Made by a program: the position numbers and the translations under genes. Shown here piece by piece: positions 50,845-59,232 of a stretch of DNA of 64,000 nucleotides. Every line of letters starts with the position of its first letter. The stretch's first letter is position 1. The notes under the pieces were generated by a model. It saw only the letters and a list, made by a program, of their open reading frames with translations, was not told the origin of the DNA and searched no databases. This stretch comes from Candidatus Poseidoniaceae archaeon (GTDB lineage Archaea > Thermoplasmatota > Poseidoniia > Poseidoniales > Poseidoniaceae). Location: assembly GCA_938030705.1 (NCBI GenBank), contig CALHIR010000025.1, positions 17,259 through 81,258 of the forward strand, read 5' to 3'.

Positions 50845-51669
50845 ATGAAAATCGGAATCATTGGCGCCGGCATGGTCGGTGGAGCGATTGAACACTGCTT
50901 TGGTCACGCCCACGAACTCTTCGTTCACGACCCCGCCCGAGGCACCGAACTCAGCGACGTCATCAACCACGTTGACATGGCCTACATCGCAGTTCCTACC
51001 CCTCCGCATCCCGAAACGGGTGCTTGCGATACGACCATCGTCGAAGAGGTACTTGATGCCCTGCCCGACGGGTTCATCGCCGTCATCAAGAGCACCGTGG
51101 TTCCAGGCACCACGCAACACTACCATGAGCGGTATGGCCACCTCAAGATCGCGTACTCCCCCGAGTTTTTGGTGGAACGACGACGATTGGAGGATTTCGC
51201 CAATCAAGACATTCTTGTCGTGGGCACCCATCACAGCGAGGTCGCCAAACTTGTATTCCAACACCACAAAGAGGCTGGTGTCATGCGAAAAGAGCAATTT
51301 TTCCAAGTGACACCGACCCAAGCCGAACTGGTAAAGTACACCAAAAACACGTTTTACGCGCTCAAAGTCACCTTTGCCAATCAAATGTACGACATTTGCG
51401 AGGGCATGGGTGAGGATTGGTACGCCATTCGAGACATCATCACGGCAGAACAAGCCCAACCCATCGGCCCCTCGCATCTCGACCCTATCTTTGGCCTGCG
51501 CAGGGGCTTTGGTGGCAAGTGCCTGCCAAAGGACAGTTCTGCCTTGGGCGTGCTTGCGGATGAACTCGGCGTCAAGTACGCCATCATGGATGCGATGCAA
51601 GCGGATAACGCTGTGCTCCGGGACATGTTGACGGGGAAACCCAGTGACGTGGTTACGAATGACGACTAG
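50845..51669 (+). CDS. Short UDP-sugar/GDP-mannose dehydrogenase family protein
   Basis: A 274-residue protein with the NAD-binding motif [18 protein letters not shown] at the N terminus, [27 protein letters not shown] and [18 protein letters not shown] with the catalytic cysteine. The family oxidises UDP-glucose or GDP-mannose to uronates in two steps and is normally 400-450 residues; here the whole C-terminal nucleotide-sugar domain is missing and the gene runs straight into gtrA. It may be a short form with a different substrate or needing a partner. A strong ribosome site AAGGAGG precedes the ATG. Confidence 0.82.
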   Translation: MKIGIIGAGMVGGAIEHCFGHAHELFVHDPARGTELSDVINHVDMAYIAVPTPPHPETGACDTTIVEEVLDALPDGFIAVIKSTVVPGTTQHYHERYGHLKIAYSPEFLVERRRLEDFANQDILVVGTHHSEVAKLVFQHHKEAGVMRKEQFFQVTPTQAELVKYTKNTFYALKVTFANQMYDICEGMGEDWYAIRDIITAEQAQPIGPSHLDPIFGLRRGFGGKCLPKDSSALGVLADELGVKYAIMDAMQADNAVLRDMLTGKPSDVVTNDD

Positions 51670-52111
51670 GGCCTTCACCTGGCTTGACCAACAAGTCCCC
51701 CGCGGTTCGCTTGTCCGGTTCAGCATCGCTGGCGGGTTTAACAGCGCCATTTTCTATGGGGGGTGGGCCTGGCTTTTGGCTGCTTTTTCAACCATCGACA
51801 TCCGGATATTGTGGGGCGTATGCTGGGGCATAACCGGGGTGATGGCTCATTATGTGCATCGCTGGTTCACGTTTGACAACCGAAAACCTGTCTCATGGAC
51901 CCTGCTGACGGCTGTTCCGGTTTACACCTTGAGTCTGGTGGGGTCAAGTGTTTCCATCGGCTGGTTGGCCGAAATGTTTCCGGAGGACGTTCGGGTTCTC
52001 GGCATCTTGAATTTGCTCGCATGGGGTCTCATCGTGTGGTTGATGATGCGGTTTTGGGTGTTCCAGTACGCATCTACAACGCATGTGTCTCCAACACATC
52101 AAGGGGAATAA
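51659..52111 (+). CDS. GtrA family membrane protein
   Basis: A 150-residue four-helix protein. [20 protein letters not shown] is the first-helix GtrA signature, HYVHRWFTF follows helix 2 and [20 protein letters not shown] ends the domain. GtrA proteins flip or pass lipid-linked sugars during glycan synthesis. ATG 51659 overlaps the end of the dehydrogenase gene by 11 bases, so it belongs to the nucleotide-sugar operon. It overlaps the convergent DUF2237 gene by 38 bases at the 3' end. Confidence 0.8.
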   Translation: MTTRAFTWLDQQVPRGSLVRFSIAGGFNSAIFYGGWAWLLAAFSTIDIRILWGVCWGITGVMAHYVHRWFTFDNRKPVSWTLLTAVPVYTLSLVGSSVSIGWLAEMFPEDVRVLGILNLLAWGLIVWLMMRFWVFQYASTTHVSPTHQGE

Positions 52112-52436
52112 TGTCCAGAGCTCGTTGGTGTGTGGCCTCTAAATCCACCGGGCAACCCATGCCGGCGTTCACGGCCAACAACCAGGTTCGGGCGCAAACG
52201 CACCAGGAGTCCCCGGCTTTCAATCCTGGAAAATTGAATCGTGGCGCAGGTGTGATGAGGTCGTTGCCCATGTCCTTCGCAAATTGAAGAAAATCATCGG
52301 TCAGGACGCAGCAAACGGTGTGCGAACCACGATCGTTGTCGTCGGTGTTGCAACAACCGTCTCGAAACCATCCCGTCAAAGGCGATTCTGAACACGGCTC
52401 CAGTTCGGTTCCCAAGACGTTCACGCTGGGGTGCAT
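52074..52436 (-). CDS. DUF2237 family protein
   Basis: About 120 residues. NVLGTELEPCSESPLTGWFR, DGCCNTDDNDRGSHTVC and DSWCVCARTW are the clear DUF2237 signatures, with six conserved cysteines. The family is common in bacteria; its function is unknown. The track ORF runs up to 52520 into the glutaredoxin gene, but ATG 52436 gives the family start. It follows glutaredoxin by 47 bases on the same strand, and the shared cysteine-rich theme suggests a redox link. Transfer from bacteria is likely. Confidence 0.8.
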   Translation of the reverse strand: MHPSVNVLGTELEPCSESPLTGWFRDGCCNTDDNDRGSHTVCCVLTDDFLQFAKDMGNDLITPAPRFNFPGLKAGDSWCVCARTWLLAVNAGMGCPVDLEATHQRALDIIPLDVLETHAL

Positions 52437-52483
52437 GGCCACGAGACAGGGCGCGCGTCCTATCAACGCTTGTTCGAGGCACT

Positions 52484-52810
52484 TCAACGGGTTAACCGAC
52501 TTTTGATGCGCTGCCACCACGAGGTTTTGGGGCGCGCTTCTGCCCGACCAAGAAGGACATCAAGCCCCCCCTCACGCTCAAGGTTGAGCAAGTCGTCAAA
52601 GCCGCCGATGTTTTGACCACCGATGATGATCTGTGGGACCGTTCGTGCACCGGCTGTCGCCCGGGCATACGCTCGTTGAACGGCCGGGTCGTTTTTCAGC
52701 CGCCGCTCTTTGTAGACAACGCGCTTGGTGTCAAGAAGTTGCTTGGCCCGGACGCAAGCAGCGCAACCGCGCCCGGTCCAAACGACCACCTCCGGTTCAG
52801 GGTTGACCAT
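52484..52810 (-). CDS. Glutaredoxin-like protein
   Basis: A 108-residue thioredoxin-fold protein. VVVWTGRGCAACVRAKQLL carries the CxxC active site (CAAC) and TVPQIIIGGQNIGGFDDL the cis-proline and glutathione-binding GG motif. The C terminus has an extra basic tail (WWQRIKSRLTR). ATG 52810 fits the family start better than the ORF start 52852, which would add 14 residues. Upstream of the DUF2237 gene on the same strand. Archaea rarely have glutathione, so the electron donor is unknown. Confidence 0.82.
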   Translation of the reverse strand: MVNPEPEVVVWTGRGCAACVRAKQLLDTKRVVYKERRLKNDPAVQRAYARATAGARTVPQIIIGGQNIGGFDDLLNLEREGGLDVLLGRAEARPKTSWWQRIKSRLTR

Positions 52811-52904
52811 GGCCCTCGGTCCCCACGAGAGGGCTTCAAGATTGGGGGCCATGGGGGGATTTTATCCGTTGGGTTCATTGGGAAGAAGCGCGCAAACGGT
52901 GGTA

Positions 52905-53336
52905 ATGCTACCCGATACGGTTCACAGACTCCCCCGAGAAGAACGGTTTGCTTACGCCCGCCTATTGGCCTTCATGGCACGAATTGACAACGAATTGACC
53001 GTGGATGAAATGGCCATGTTCGAGCAACGCTTGGGAACAGCACTGCTTTCACCTGGCCAACGGGACTCCATCCGAGCCGCCCTCAAGAACCCGCCAAGCC
53101 TCGAGGAGTGTCTCAGAGACCTGTCCGGTGAGGCCGGGCGCCTTGCTCTCCGAGATGCGGTCATGATGGCTGCGGCCGATGGAACAGTGGATGAAGACGA
53201 ACGCGATGCACTCGAAGATATCTCCGAGCATCTAGGTTTGAGAGAAGAGGCCGTTGAAGAACTCCTTAACTGGACCGTCAAGGGCTACAAATGGATGAAA
53301 GAGGGGTACGAACTCCTGGACACGCTTGAGGAATGA
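52905..53336 (+). CDS. TerB-like helical protein (first copy)
   Basis: A 143-residue, all-helical acidic protein. ERFAYARLLAFMARIDNELT and LRDAVMMAAADGTVDEDERD have the two DG/DN-containing acidic turns of TerB-type domains, which bind metal and are often next to stress or defence genes. It is a tandem partner of the next gene, with which it shares the order LRDAxMxAAxDGxxDxxE and the C-terminal W-K/NW motif. ATG 52905 is chosen from the long track ORF. Confidence 0.65.
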   Translation: MLPDTVHRLPREERFAYARLLAFMARIDNELTVDEMAMFEQRLGTALLSPGQRDSIRAALKNPPSLEECLRDLSGEAGRLALRDAVMMAAADGTVDEDERDALEDISEHLGLREEAVEELLNWTVKGYKWMKEGYELLDTLEE

Positions 53337-53342
53337 GCGAGC

Positions 53343-53765
53343 ATGTTCCCTGATGGGATGATCCATCGTTCTTCTCAAGAGCGAATGCGATACGCACAGG
53401 TTCTGGTTTACATCGCCGCTGCAGACGGCGCCCTTGTACGGGAGGAAATCGCCATGATCGAGGCGATGATGGGAAAAGCCATGATGCACCCCGAATCAAG
53501 AATCACCGTACGGGCTGGATTCGAACAACCCATCCCGCTCGAGCAATCCATCGTTGACGTTGAACCGGAATTTGCTCAGGTCATGCTGCGGGATGCAGCG
53601 TTGGTTGCGGCGGTTGACGGCGCTTATGACCGGAAGGAACTCGCAGCCCTTCGAAAGATTGCAAAAGCAGGAAAAGTCTCTCCCGCTCAACTTTCCGACC
53701 TCCTTGATTGGGTCTCGGAAGGGTGGAATTGGTTCGAGAAAGGTGTTGAAATTTTGGTCAAATAA
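53343..53765 (+). CDS. TerB-like helical protein (second copy)
   Basis: A 140-residue protein paralogous to the one six bases upstream: RMRYAQVLVYIAAADGALVR and MLRDAALVAAVDGAYDRKEL match the first copy's acidic turns, and both end in a Trp-rich helix (WVSEGWNWFEKG). A duplicated TerB pair in front of a DNA methyltransferase is unusual. Its stop overlaps an ATG (TAATG) that is not in the frame of the methyltransferase. Confidence 0.62.
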   Translation: MFPDGMIHRSSQERMRYAQVLVYIAAADGALVREEIAMIEAMMGKAMMHPESRITVRAGFEQPIPLEQSIVDVEPEFAQVMLRDAALVAAVDGAYDRKELAALRKIAKAGKVSPAQLSDLLDWVSEGWNWFEKGVEILVK

Positions 53766-53829
53766 TGACCGTTTTCCATCCCTTCGTGAAGAGACATCTT
53801 CAAAGAGAGAAAGCCGTCCCGTCGGTTTG

Positions 53830-55833
53830 GTGGGGACATTGCAAAACGGGGTTAGTGGATGGTACGCACGCTTGGACCGATGTCTCGATAATCGCGACCA
53901 ACAAATCGATATTTGGTTGAGCACTTGGGAGAAGTCCCTTCGTTCATTCCAACCCATTGCGGCCCTGCTTCCCGAAGACTGGCCTACGCTTCCTGCCAAT
54001 TTGTTGACTGACCCCGGTCATGTGTTGGACCACCTTCTTGCTCGTCACGATGCCGAGTCCGACGGACGTTCTCCTCGAGGCGCCCACCCCACGCCACCGC
54101 GTTTGGCTGACGCTGTGATTTGCTCTGAGATGAAAGACAACCTCGTGAACCCAAAAAAGCCCGTTCAACAATCCAACTTCCTCATGAGCAATCTTCCGCC
54201 CGGTTTCCGCCAGCACGTTGAGCAACTCAACCTTCCCAAAGCGACTCAAGACAGCGATGGCAACGACGACGACGAGCGGAAAGCGGTCGAACACGACAAG
54301 CGGACGCTCAGCGGCATTCCGCTCCCGGTCGCCGATACGGCCTGTGGCGGAGGGTTGTTCCACGCTCGTCTCATCAGGCGACACGCTGACGCTCACGAAG
54401 ACGCAGACCCGGCCTTGCAAAAGGAAGACACGCGCCGTTTATTCTCCAACATCCAACTGCTTGATGTTGACCCGTTGGTCGTAAAGAGCACAAAAACCCG
54501 GCTTTTGTTGGAATCCATTCGCCACGAGCTCGTGAGTTTTGGACCCGAAACTCCAGGAAAAATTTCGCGAAAGGAAATGGAAACCCTGCTCGATGCGGGC
54601 GTTCAACAGGGCGACGCTCTGCAGGGCGAATGGCCGTGGACCTCAGCACCGGAATTGGTGTTGACCAACCCACCTTGGCTGCGCATCAAAGATCGCTTCC
54701 GAGGCATGGAAGACGGCAGCCAACTCCGCAAAGAATTGGGTGAACGCCTCCGAAATTTGACCGATAACGGCACGCCCCGCTTCTCCACAATGCGGGGCAA
54801 CGTCAACCTCTACCGGCTCTTTATTGAACGGAGCCTCCAGATTTTGAAAGACGGGGGCCGACTCCGTATCATCGCTCCCGACAGCCTTCTTCGAGAGCAA
54901 TCTTCACACCCGCTTCGTGAATTGCTCGTGAAACACCACGGATGGACCCACGCATGGGCCATTGAAGAGGCCAACCTCTTGTTCCCAGGCATGACTCAAG
55001 GCGTCGTGGTGCTCGGCATCACGGCCAACGGGGAAGCCCCTGTTCTCAACTTACACGGCCCCATCACGCGCGCCGATCTGCGCAAGGAAGGCGAAGGCCT
55101 TTCGTCCCGTGTCCCGGTGTTTCAACTGAACGAAGAGCGATGGACTTCATGGGCGCGCAACACATGGGCAGTGCCACGACTCCCGCGAGACCGTGTAGAG
55201 CGCTCGCACACCCTCAATGTGCTCGACCGACTTGCTGAACTCCCGCGATTGAGCGATGAAGAGCATCCGCTGACCACCAATCAACGACAAGTTCGGGTTC
55301 GCGTTGGAGAAATCGACCAAACGGCACACGCCAAGAGCATTGAAACATGGGTCAAAGGGAAGCGAAGCCGTCCCTTTATCCGTGGCGTCCACTTTTCAGA
55401 AAGTGAGGACGGGCGCGTGTTCATTCGCCATCCCGCTTTCCGCACCGACATTCCCTCTCGAGCCAGTGAACGTCAATTGGCCATGTGGGTGGGTGATCAG
55501 CACACGGCTCATGGTCCACGTTTGGCCTGCCAAGCCATCGTCAATGCACACCAAGAACGACGATTGCGCTGGGCCGTTATTCCAGAAGGGAGCGTTTTGG
55601 GCAACAGTGTGAACCACATTGAACTTCACGACGATATTCAGGCGCGCCTCGTGGAAGATCACACCACCATCGAAGGAGGGCTTCAGTGGCTTTGTGAGCA
55701 CCTCAACAACAACGACCTTGACGAGTGGGCACGGGCCTGGGCCGCCAATAACAACGTCAACAACTACGAGTTGGAAATGTTGCCTGTGGAATTGCCGGAT
55801 TCATTTCCGCAATTCGGCACTCTCACCCCCTGA
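53830..55833 (+). CDS. Large Eco57I/TaqI-type adenine-specific DNA methyltransferase
   Basis: About 667 residues from the tentative GTG at 53830. Motif I is ADTACGGGLFHARLI, motif IV is ELVLTNPPWLRIKDRFRG, and INLYRLFIERS-like and RIIAPDSLLREQSS segments follow as in Eco57I-like methylases; residues after about 450 should be the target recognition region. No nuclease domain or partner is seen, so it may be an orphan or belong with the TerB-like pair. The start is unclear: the frame is open back to 53554 without a good start, and the ATG at 53765 overlapping the previous stop is in another frame. GC content is like its neighbours. Confidence 0.72.
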   Translation: MGTLQNGVSGWYARLDRCLDNRDQQIDIWLSTWEKSLRSFQPIAALLPEDWPTLPANLLTDPGHVLDHLLARHDAESDGRSPRGAHPTPPRLADAVICSEMKDNLVNPKKPVQQSNFLMSNLPPGFRQHVEQLNLPKATQDSDGNDDDERKAVEHDKRTLSGIPLPVADTACGGGLFHARLIRRHADAHEDADPALQKEDTRRLFSNIQLLDVDPLVVKSTKTRLLLESIRHELVSFGPETPGKISRKEMETLLDAGVQQGDALQGEWPWTSAPELVLTNPPWLRIKDRFRGMEDGSQLRKELGERLRNLTDNGTPRFSTMRGNVNLYRLFIERSLQILKDGGRLRIIAPDSLLREQSSHPLRELLVKHHGWTHAWAIEEANLLFPGMTQGVVVLGITANGEAPVLNLHGPITRADLRKEGEGLSSRVPVFQLNEERWTSWARNTWAVPRLPRDRVERSHTLNVLDRLAELPRLSDEEHPLTTNQRQVRVRVGEIDQTAHAKSIETWVKGKRSRPFIRGVHFSESEDGRVFIRHPAFRTDIPSRASERQLAMWVGDQHTAHGPRLACQAIVNAHQERRLRWAVIPEGSVLGNSVNHIELHDDIQARLVEDHTTIEGGLQWLCEHLNNNDLDEWARAWAANNNVNNYELEMLPVELPDSFPQFGTLTP

Positions 55834-55880
55834 TGGTGCATGAGGTGGGATTTATTTTCCGAATCCCCGCGTTTTGAAAC

Positions 55881-55893
55881 CTATAATTTATAG
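55881..55893 (+). promoter_or_regulatory. TATA-containing inverted repeat before the THEP1-like gene
   Basis: CTATAA-T-TTATAG is a perfect inverted repeat with a one-base centre and the most TATA-like string in this part of the window. It lies about 55 bases before the ATG at 55944 and predicts a start site near 55912. Confidence 0.6.
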
Positions 55894-55943
55894 CACAGAC
55901 CCCGCTAGAACCAGATGCGCACTCCTTGGAGGATGAATGAAGA

Positions 55944-56525
55944 ATGGGAGTTCATCCAAAAATTGGTATCACTGGATTGCCGCGAAGCGGTAAATCTGCG
56001 GTGATGGAAAAAGTCCTTGATATGCTGATGGACGAGCGCCAGCGCGAAATCTCTCTGCGAGGAGGATCGACCGAAAACCCCATTTTGGGCGGCGTTCGAA
56101 CAGAACCCTTGCTTGAAAATGGAGAACGAATGGGTTACAAAATCATCGATATCGTTTCGGGTGAAGAAGGCATCATCGCCCACAAAACCATCGACTCCCG
56201 CCTTCGTGTTCTGGGATACGGAATTGATACCGAGGCGTTGGATAGGGTCGCTCTTCCCGCCATTGACCATGCTCAACACCACTGCGAAGTGCTCGTTATC
56301 GATGAAATCGGGAAATTCTCTGTTGAGTCGGAAGCCTTCGTACAGGCCGTTCGCTCCGCATTGGAGGTCGACATGCCCACCCTGCTCACCCTTCACAAGA
56401 AAAGCCGCCATCCTCTGCTTCAGGATATCCGACGACGCGACGATGGACGGATTCTCGAGGTCACTCCCGTGAACCGGGCGTTGTTGCCTTACAAGATTCA
56501 CAAACTCATGCGAGAAACGTACTGA
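55944..56525 (+). CDS. THEP1-like nucleoside-triphosphatase
   Basis: A 193-residue P-loop NTPase. IGITGLPRSGKSAVMEKVLD is Walker A, CEVLVIDEIGKFSVESEAFV is Walker B with the DEIGK motif of the NTPase_1 (THEP1) family, and GGVRTEPLLENGERMGYKII is another family block. Members hydrolyse nucleotides and may phosphorylate nucleosides; the physiological role is unsettled. The gene has its own strong TATA box. The next gene begins at a GTG two bases after its stop. Confidence 0.85.
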   Translation: MGVHPKIGITGLPRSGKSAVMEKVLDMLMDERQREISLRGGSTENPILGGVRTEPLLENGERMGYKIIDIVSGEEGIIAHKTIDSRLRVLGYGIDTEALDRVALPAIDHAQHHCEVLVIDEIGKFSVESEAFVQAVRSALEVDMPTLLTLHKKSRHPLLQDIRRRDDGRILEVTPVNRALLPYKIHKLMRETY

Positions 56526-56527
56526 GG

Positions 56528-56920
56528 GTGGGCGCCCTGCATCGGTTGATTGATGGGGCAATGTGCGCTCGCCTGTTCATGCACCCACCAAGTGTAGCCG
56601 TTGAACGCCTCCTTTACGGGACGGGTGTCGGTCTGTTGCTTGGCCTTGGATTCGGACTCCAATCAGGTCGAACACTCGGCGCCAACCCTCCGGTGATGCA
56701 ACTCTTCCTCGCTGCCGCCGTGTTGTGCTTTGTTTTGGGTTGGATGTTGGGCAACGGCACCGGACCGCTGGCTCGTTGGTTTTCCTACGAGACGGAAGAC
56801 GACATGGCCCGGCGCATTCGCGAAGAGATTGAAGAAGTGCATCGCTCAGAGGATGTGACTTCCAAGTGGGCGGAACTGGAGGCCAAGGTTCTCACCCATG
56901 ACCTCGGTGAAGAAGCGTGA
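56528..56920 (+). CDS. Small two-helix membrane protein
   Basis: A 130-residue protein starting at GTG 56528 (later in-frame ATGs are possible). Two hydrophobic helices (LLYGTGVGLLLGLGFGLQSG; LFLAAAVLCFVLGWMLG) are followed by an acidic cytoplasmic tail (ARRIREEIEEVHRSEDVTS). No family recognised. It is probably transcribed with the NTPase. Confidence 0.55.
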   Translation: MGALHRLIDGAMCARLFMHPPSVAVERLLYGTGVGLLLGLGFGLQSGRTLGANPPVMQLFLAAAVLCFVLGWMLGNGTGPLARWFSYETEDDMARRIREEIEEVHRSEDVTSKWAELEAKVLTHDLGEEA

Positions 56921-56978
56921 TGCTGGCATCGTAGGGTTGATGTGCATTCATCACTTGGTTTGATTCAGAGGCGAGACC

Positions 56979-57362
56979 ATGAGCGAAGTCCCCGAAGGAT
57001 TGTACTACACCAAAGAACACGAATGGATGCGAGTTGAAGGCGACACCGTCACCATCGGCATCACCGACCACGCCCAAGACATGCTCACCGACATCGTTTA
57101 CATTGAACTTCCAGAAGAAGGTGATGTGGTCGGCGACATGGGCGAATTTGCGGTGGTTGAATCCGTGAAATCCGCATCCCCCATTTTTGCCCCACTCTCC
57201 GGGACCATCACCGCCGTTAACGTGGAACTTGATGATGCCCCCGAACTCATGAACACCTCGCCCTACGGTGACGGTTGGATCGTGAAGATGACCCTCGACA
57301 ACCCCGACGCCGTATCTGGATTGATGGACGCTGCGGCTTACAAAGCTGAAATCGGCGAGTGA
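56979..57362 (+). CDS. gcvH: Glycine cleavage system H protein
   Basis: A 127-residue lipoyl carrier protein. LYYTKEHEWMRVEGDTVTIG opens the domain, and the lipoylated lysine is in FAVVESVKSASPIFAPLSG near residue 63. H protein shuttles the aminomethyl group between the P, T and L enzymes. No other glycine cleavage genes are near; some archaea use H-like proteins as lipoyl carriers for lipoate assembly. The stop overlaps the RNase H start by four bases (GTGA). Confidence 0.92.
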   Translation: MSEVPEGLYYTKEHEWMRVEGDTVTIGITDHAQDMLTDIVYIELPEEGDVVGDMGEFAVVESVKSASPIFAPLSGTITAVNVELDDAPELMNTSPYGDGWIVKMTLDNPDAVSGLMDAAAYKAEIGE

Positions 57363-57904
57363 GTCCGTTGACGGCCACTCCGTTAACGCTCTATGTGGAC
57401 GGCTCGTGCCTTGGTAATCAAAACGTGGATGCGTCAACGCCAGCCTCATGGGGTTTGGTCGTGGTCGTGGGGGATTCTGGCCTCGGCAAAGGGTCGGGCG
57501 AACTGCACCACGAAGAAGCGGGGCCTGTCATCACTACGGCTGGTGAGGGCGGTTTCATCGGCGCAGAAGTCGGGTCAAACAACACGGCTGAATTGAGTGG
57601 ATTTGCCGCCGCTCTTCGATGGCTTTTGATGGAAGGAGGTGAGGAAGCGGCCATCATCCGGGCCGATTCCACCTATGCGGGAAACCTTGCCAGCGGCGCA
57701 TGGAAGGCGAAGGCTAATCGCGAATTGGTGGCCCATGTTCAGGCGCTGTGGACCGAGGTCGCGAGCCTTCGCCCGCTCTCTTGGTCCCATGTGAAGGCGC
57801 ACCGAGGCCATCGATGGAACGAACGTGCCGACCACTTGGCGGCACGCCACGTCAACGGTGAACCTCCCGAGCCGCTGTCCTTTTGGAAACCCGGTCAGCG
57901 CTGA
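57359..57904 (+). CDS. rnhA: Ribonuclease HI-like protein
   Basis: A 181-residue RNase H fold. The four acidic metal ligands are visible: LYVDGSCLG, VGSNNTAELSG, IIRADSTYAG and NERADHLAARH. It degrades RNA in RNA-DNA hybrids. It has an insert of about 30 residues after the first strand compared with bacterial RNase HI. GTG start overlapping gcvH. Ten bases overlap the convergent galU gene. Confidence 0.88.
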   Translation: MSPLTATPLTLYVDGSCLGNQNVDASTPASWGLVVVVGDSGLGKGSGELHHEEAGPVITTAGEGGFIGAEVGSNNTAELSGFAAALRWLLMEGGEEAAIIRADSTYAGNLASGAWKAKANRELVAHVQALWTEVASLRPLSWSHVKAHRGHRWNERADHLAARHVNGEPPEPLSFWKPGQR

Positions 57905-58764
57905 TCTTTGAGCCGTTCTTCTAACCAAGCTCGCATGTCATCGCTGTAATCTGCGCGACGCAGGGCGTGGTCAACTTGCGCTTTCAACCAAAGAAGGGGG
58001 GCGCCAGAATCGTACCACTGTGTCCCGTCAAGAACCAAGCCGTAGAGCGCCCCTTCGTTCATCCAATGTTGTTGCAGAGCAATGCTCTGTAAGTCTCCAT
58101 GGTCTTCGTAGGTGTAAGTTTTCAACAGGGCTTGGGTGTTGGCGGGAAAGACGTATCGGCCGCACAACGCAAGGCGACTGGGGGCGTCTTCACGCGATGG
58201 TTTCTCGGCCATGGAGACGATGCGGTGCCCGTCCATGCCGACAATGCCGTAGTTCTGAATATCGTTTTCTTCTACTTCCATGAGCCCGACCGTCGCATGA
58301 CCGTGCAGGTGAAAAGCGTCAACTAAACGCTTGGAAGCGGTGGATGGTGCATAGGATTCGGTCGAGGTGTGCGTGTCCATCAGCAGGTTATCTCCGAGCA
58401 TGACCAAAAAGGGTCCATCCACGGCGTCAAGTGCTGCCTCAATGGCGTTACCAACGCCTTTTGGTTCGTGTTGAATGTGAATCTGAACGTCAAGCCCTAC
58501 GGTCGCGTGAAAAAGCGTTTCATCCAAATGGGCCTGCAGCCCATGAAGGTCTCGACGATCGTTTAACCAAGGCTCGAAGGATTTGGTGGGCGATACCACG
58601 ACATGGAGGCGCTGAATGTTGGCTTCCTTGGCTTCCATGATGAGATGCGTGAGGAGCGGGACGTCGACCAACGGGAGGGACTCCTTTGGTGAAAAGGCAC
58701 TGATCGGGAACATGCGGGTGCCAAGACCGGCCGCCACCAACACGGCGTCACGAACCACGTCCAT
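57895..58764 (-). CDS. UTP-glucose-1-phosphate uridylyltransferase (GalU-like)
   Basis: A 289-residue nucleotidyltransferase. DAVLVAAGLGTRMFPISAFS gives the nucleotide loop, KESLPLVDVPLLTHLIMEA the GalU-type second motif, FLVMLGDNLLM the metal aspartate and GMDGHRIVSMAEKPS the KPS motif. It makes UDP-glucose for surface glycans, feeding the dehydrogenase and transferases elsewhere in the window. ATG 58764 is chosen; the track ORF (58884) adds 40 unlikely residues. Confidence 0.85.
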   Translation of the reverse strand: MDVVRDAVLVAAGLGTRMFPISAFSPKESLPLVDVPLLTHLIMEAKEANIQRLHVVVSPTKSFEPWLNDRRDLHGLQAHLDETLFHATVGLDVQIHIQHEPKGVGNAIEAALDAVDGPFLVMLGDNLLMDTHTSTESYAPSTASKRLVDAFHLHGHATVGLMEVEENDIQNYGIVGMDGHRIVSMAEKPSREDAPSRLALCGRYVFPANTQALLKTYTYEDHGDLQSIALQQHWMNEGALYGLVLDGTQWYDSGAPLLWLKAQVDHALRRADYSDDMRAWLEERLKDQR

Positions 58765-58816
58765 GCACTCCCTGAGAAGGCACAGGCTTTCAAGCGTGAG
58801 GCTCCTGCACCGCTTG

Positions 58817-59230
58817 ATGGACCGAAACGTGACGCTGGGCCTGCTGCTAGCGGGTGTTGTGCTCGTCGGCCAGAGTTTCACCACCCTCGCTCCAGCCGGC
58901 CCGTGGGATTCAGACTCCTTTACTCGCGGCGTGCTCGGCCTTCTGGGGCTTGTCCTCCTCTACCTTGCATGGTTCAACCAGACCTTCGGATTCATTGGCG
59001 TCGCACCCACGGTTGACCGTTGGCAATCGCCAGCGACCACGTGGTTGAGGGTGGTGGTGTTCGGTTTGGCTTGTTTGGTGCTCACCCGTATCATCCGCCT
59101 GGTTGACGAGCGGGGGGTTGTGCCGGAGCCAGCCGGTTTGTTACTCGCGCTCGCTGGCGTTTTAGCGCTCATGAACGGCGGTTATGTGTGGCTCATCACC
59201 TCAGGGCCATTGGCCGATGAGGAAGAGTGA
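58817..59230 (+). CDS. Four-helix membrane protein
   Basis: A 137-residue protein with four hydrophobic helices: TLGLLLAGVVLVGQSFTTL, GVLGLLGLVLLYLAWF, LRVVVFGLACLVLTRII and AGLLLALAGVLALMNGGYVW. No charged catalytic motif, so not recognised as an enzyme. ATG 58817 gives a 52-base divergent gap from galU; an ATG at 58763 shares a CATG tetramer with the galU start. Convergent with the helical-repeat gene. Confidence 0.6.
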   Translation: MDRNVTLGLLLAGVVLVGQSFTTLAPAGPWDSDSFTRGVLGLLGLVLLYLAWFNQTFGFIGVAPTVDRWQSPATTWLRVVVFGLACLVLTRIIRLVDERGVVPEPAGLLLALAGVLALMNGGYVWLITSGPLADEEE

Positions 59231-59232
59231 GT

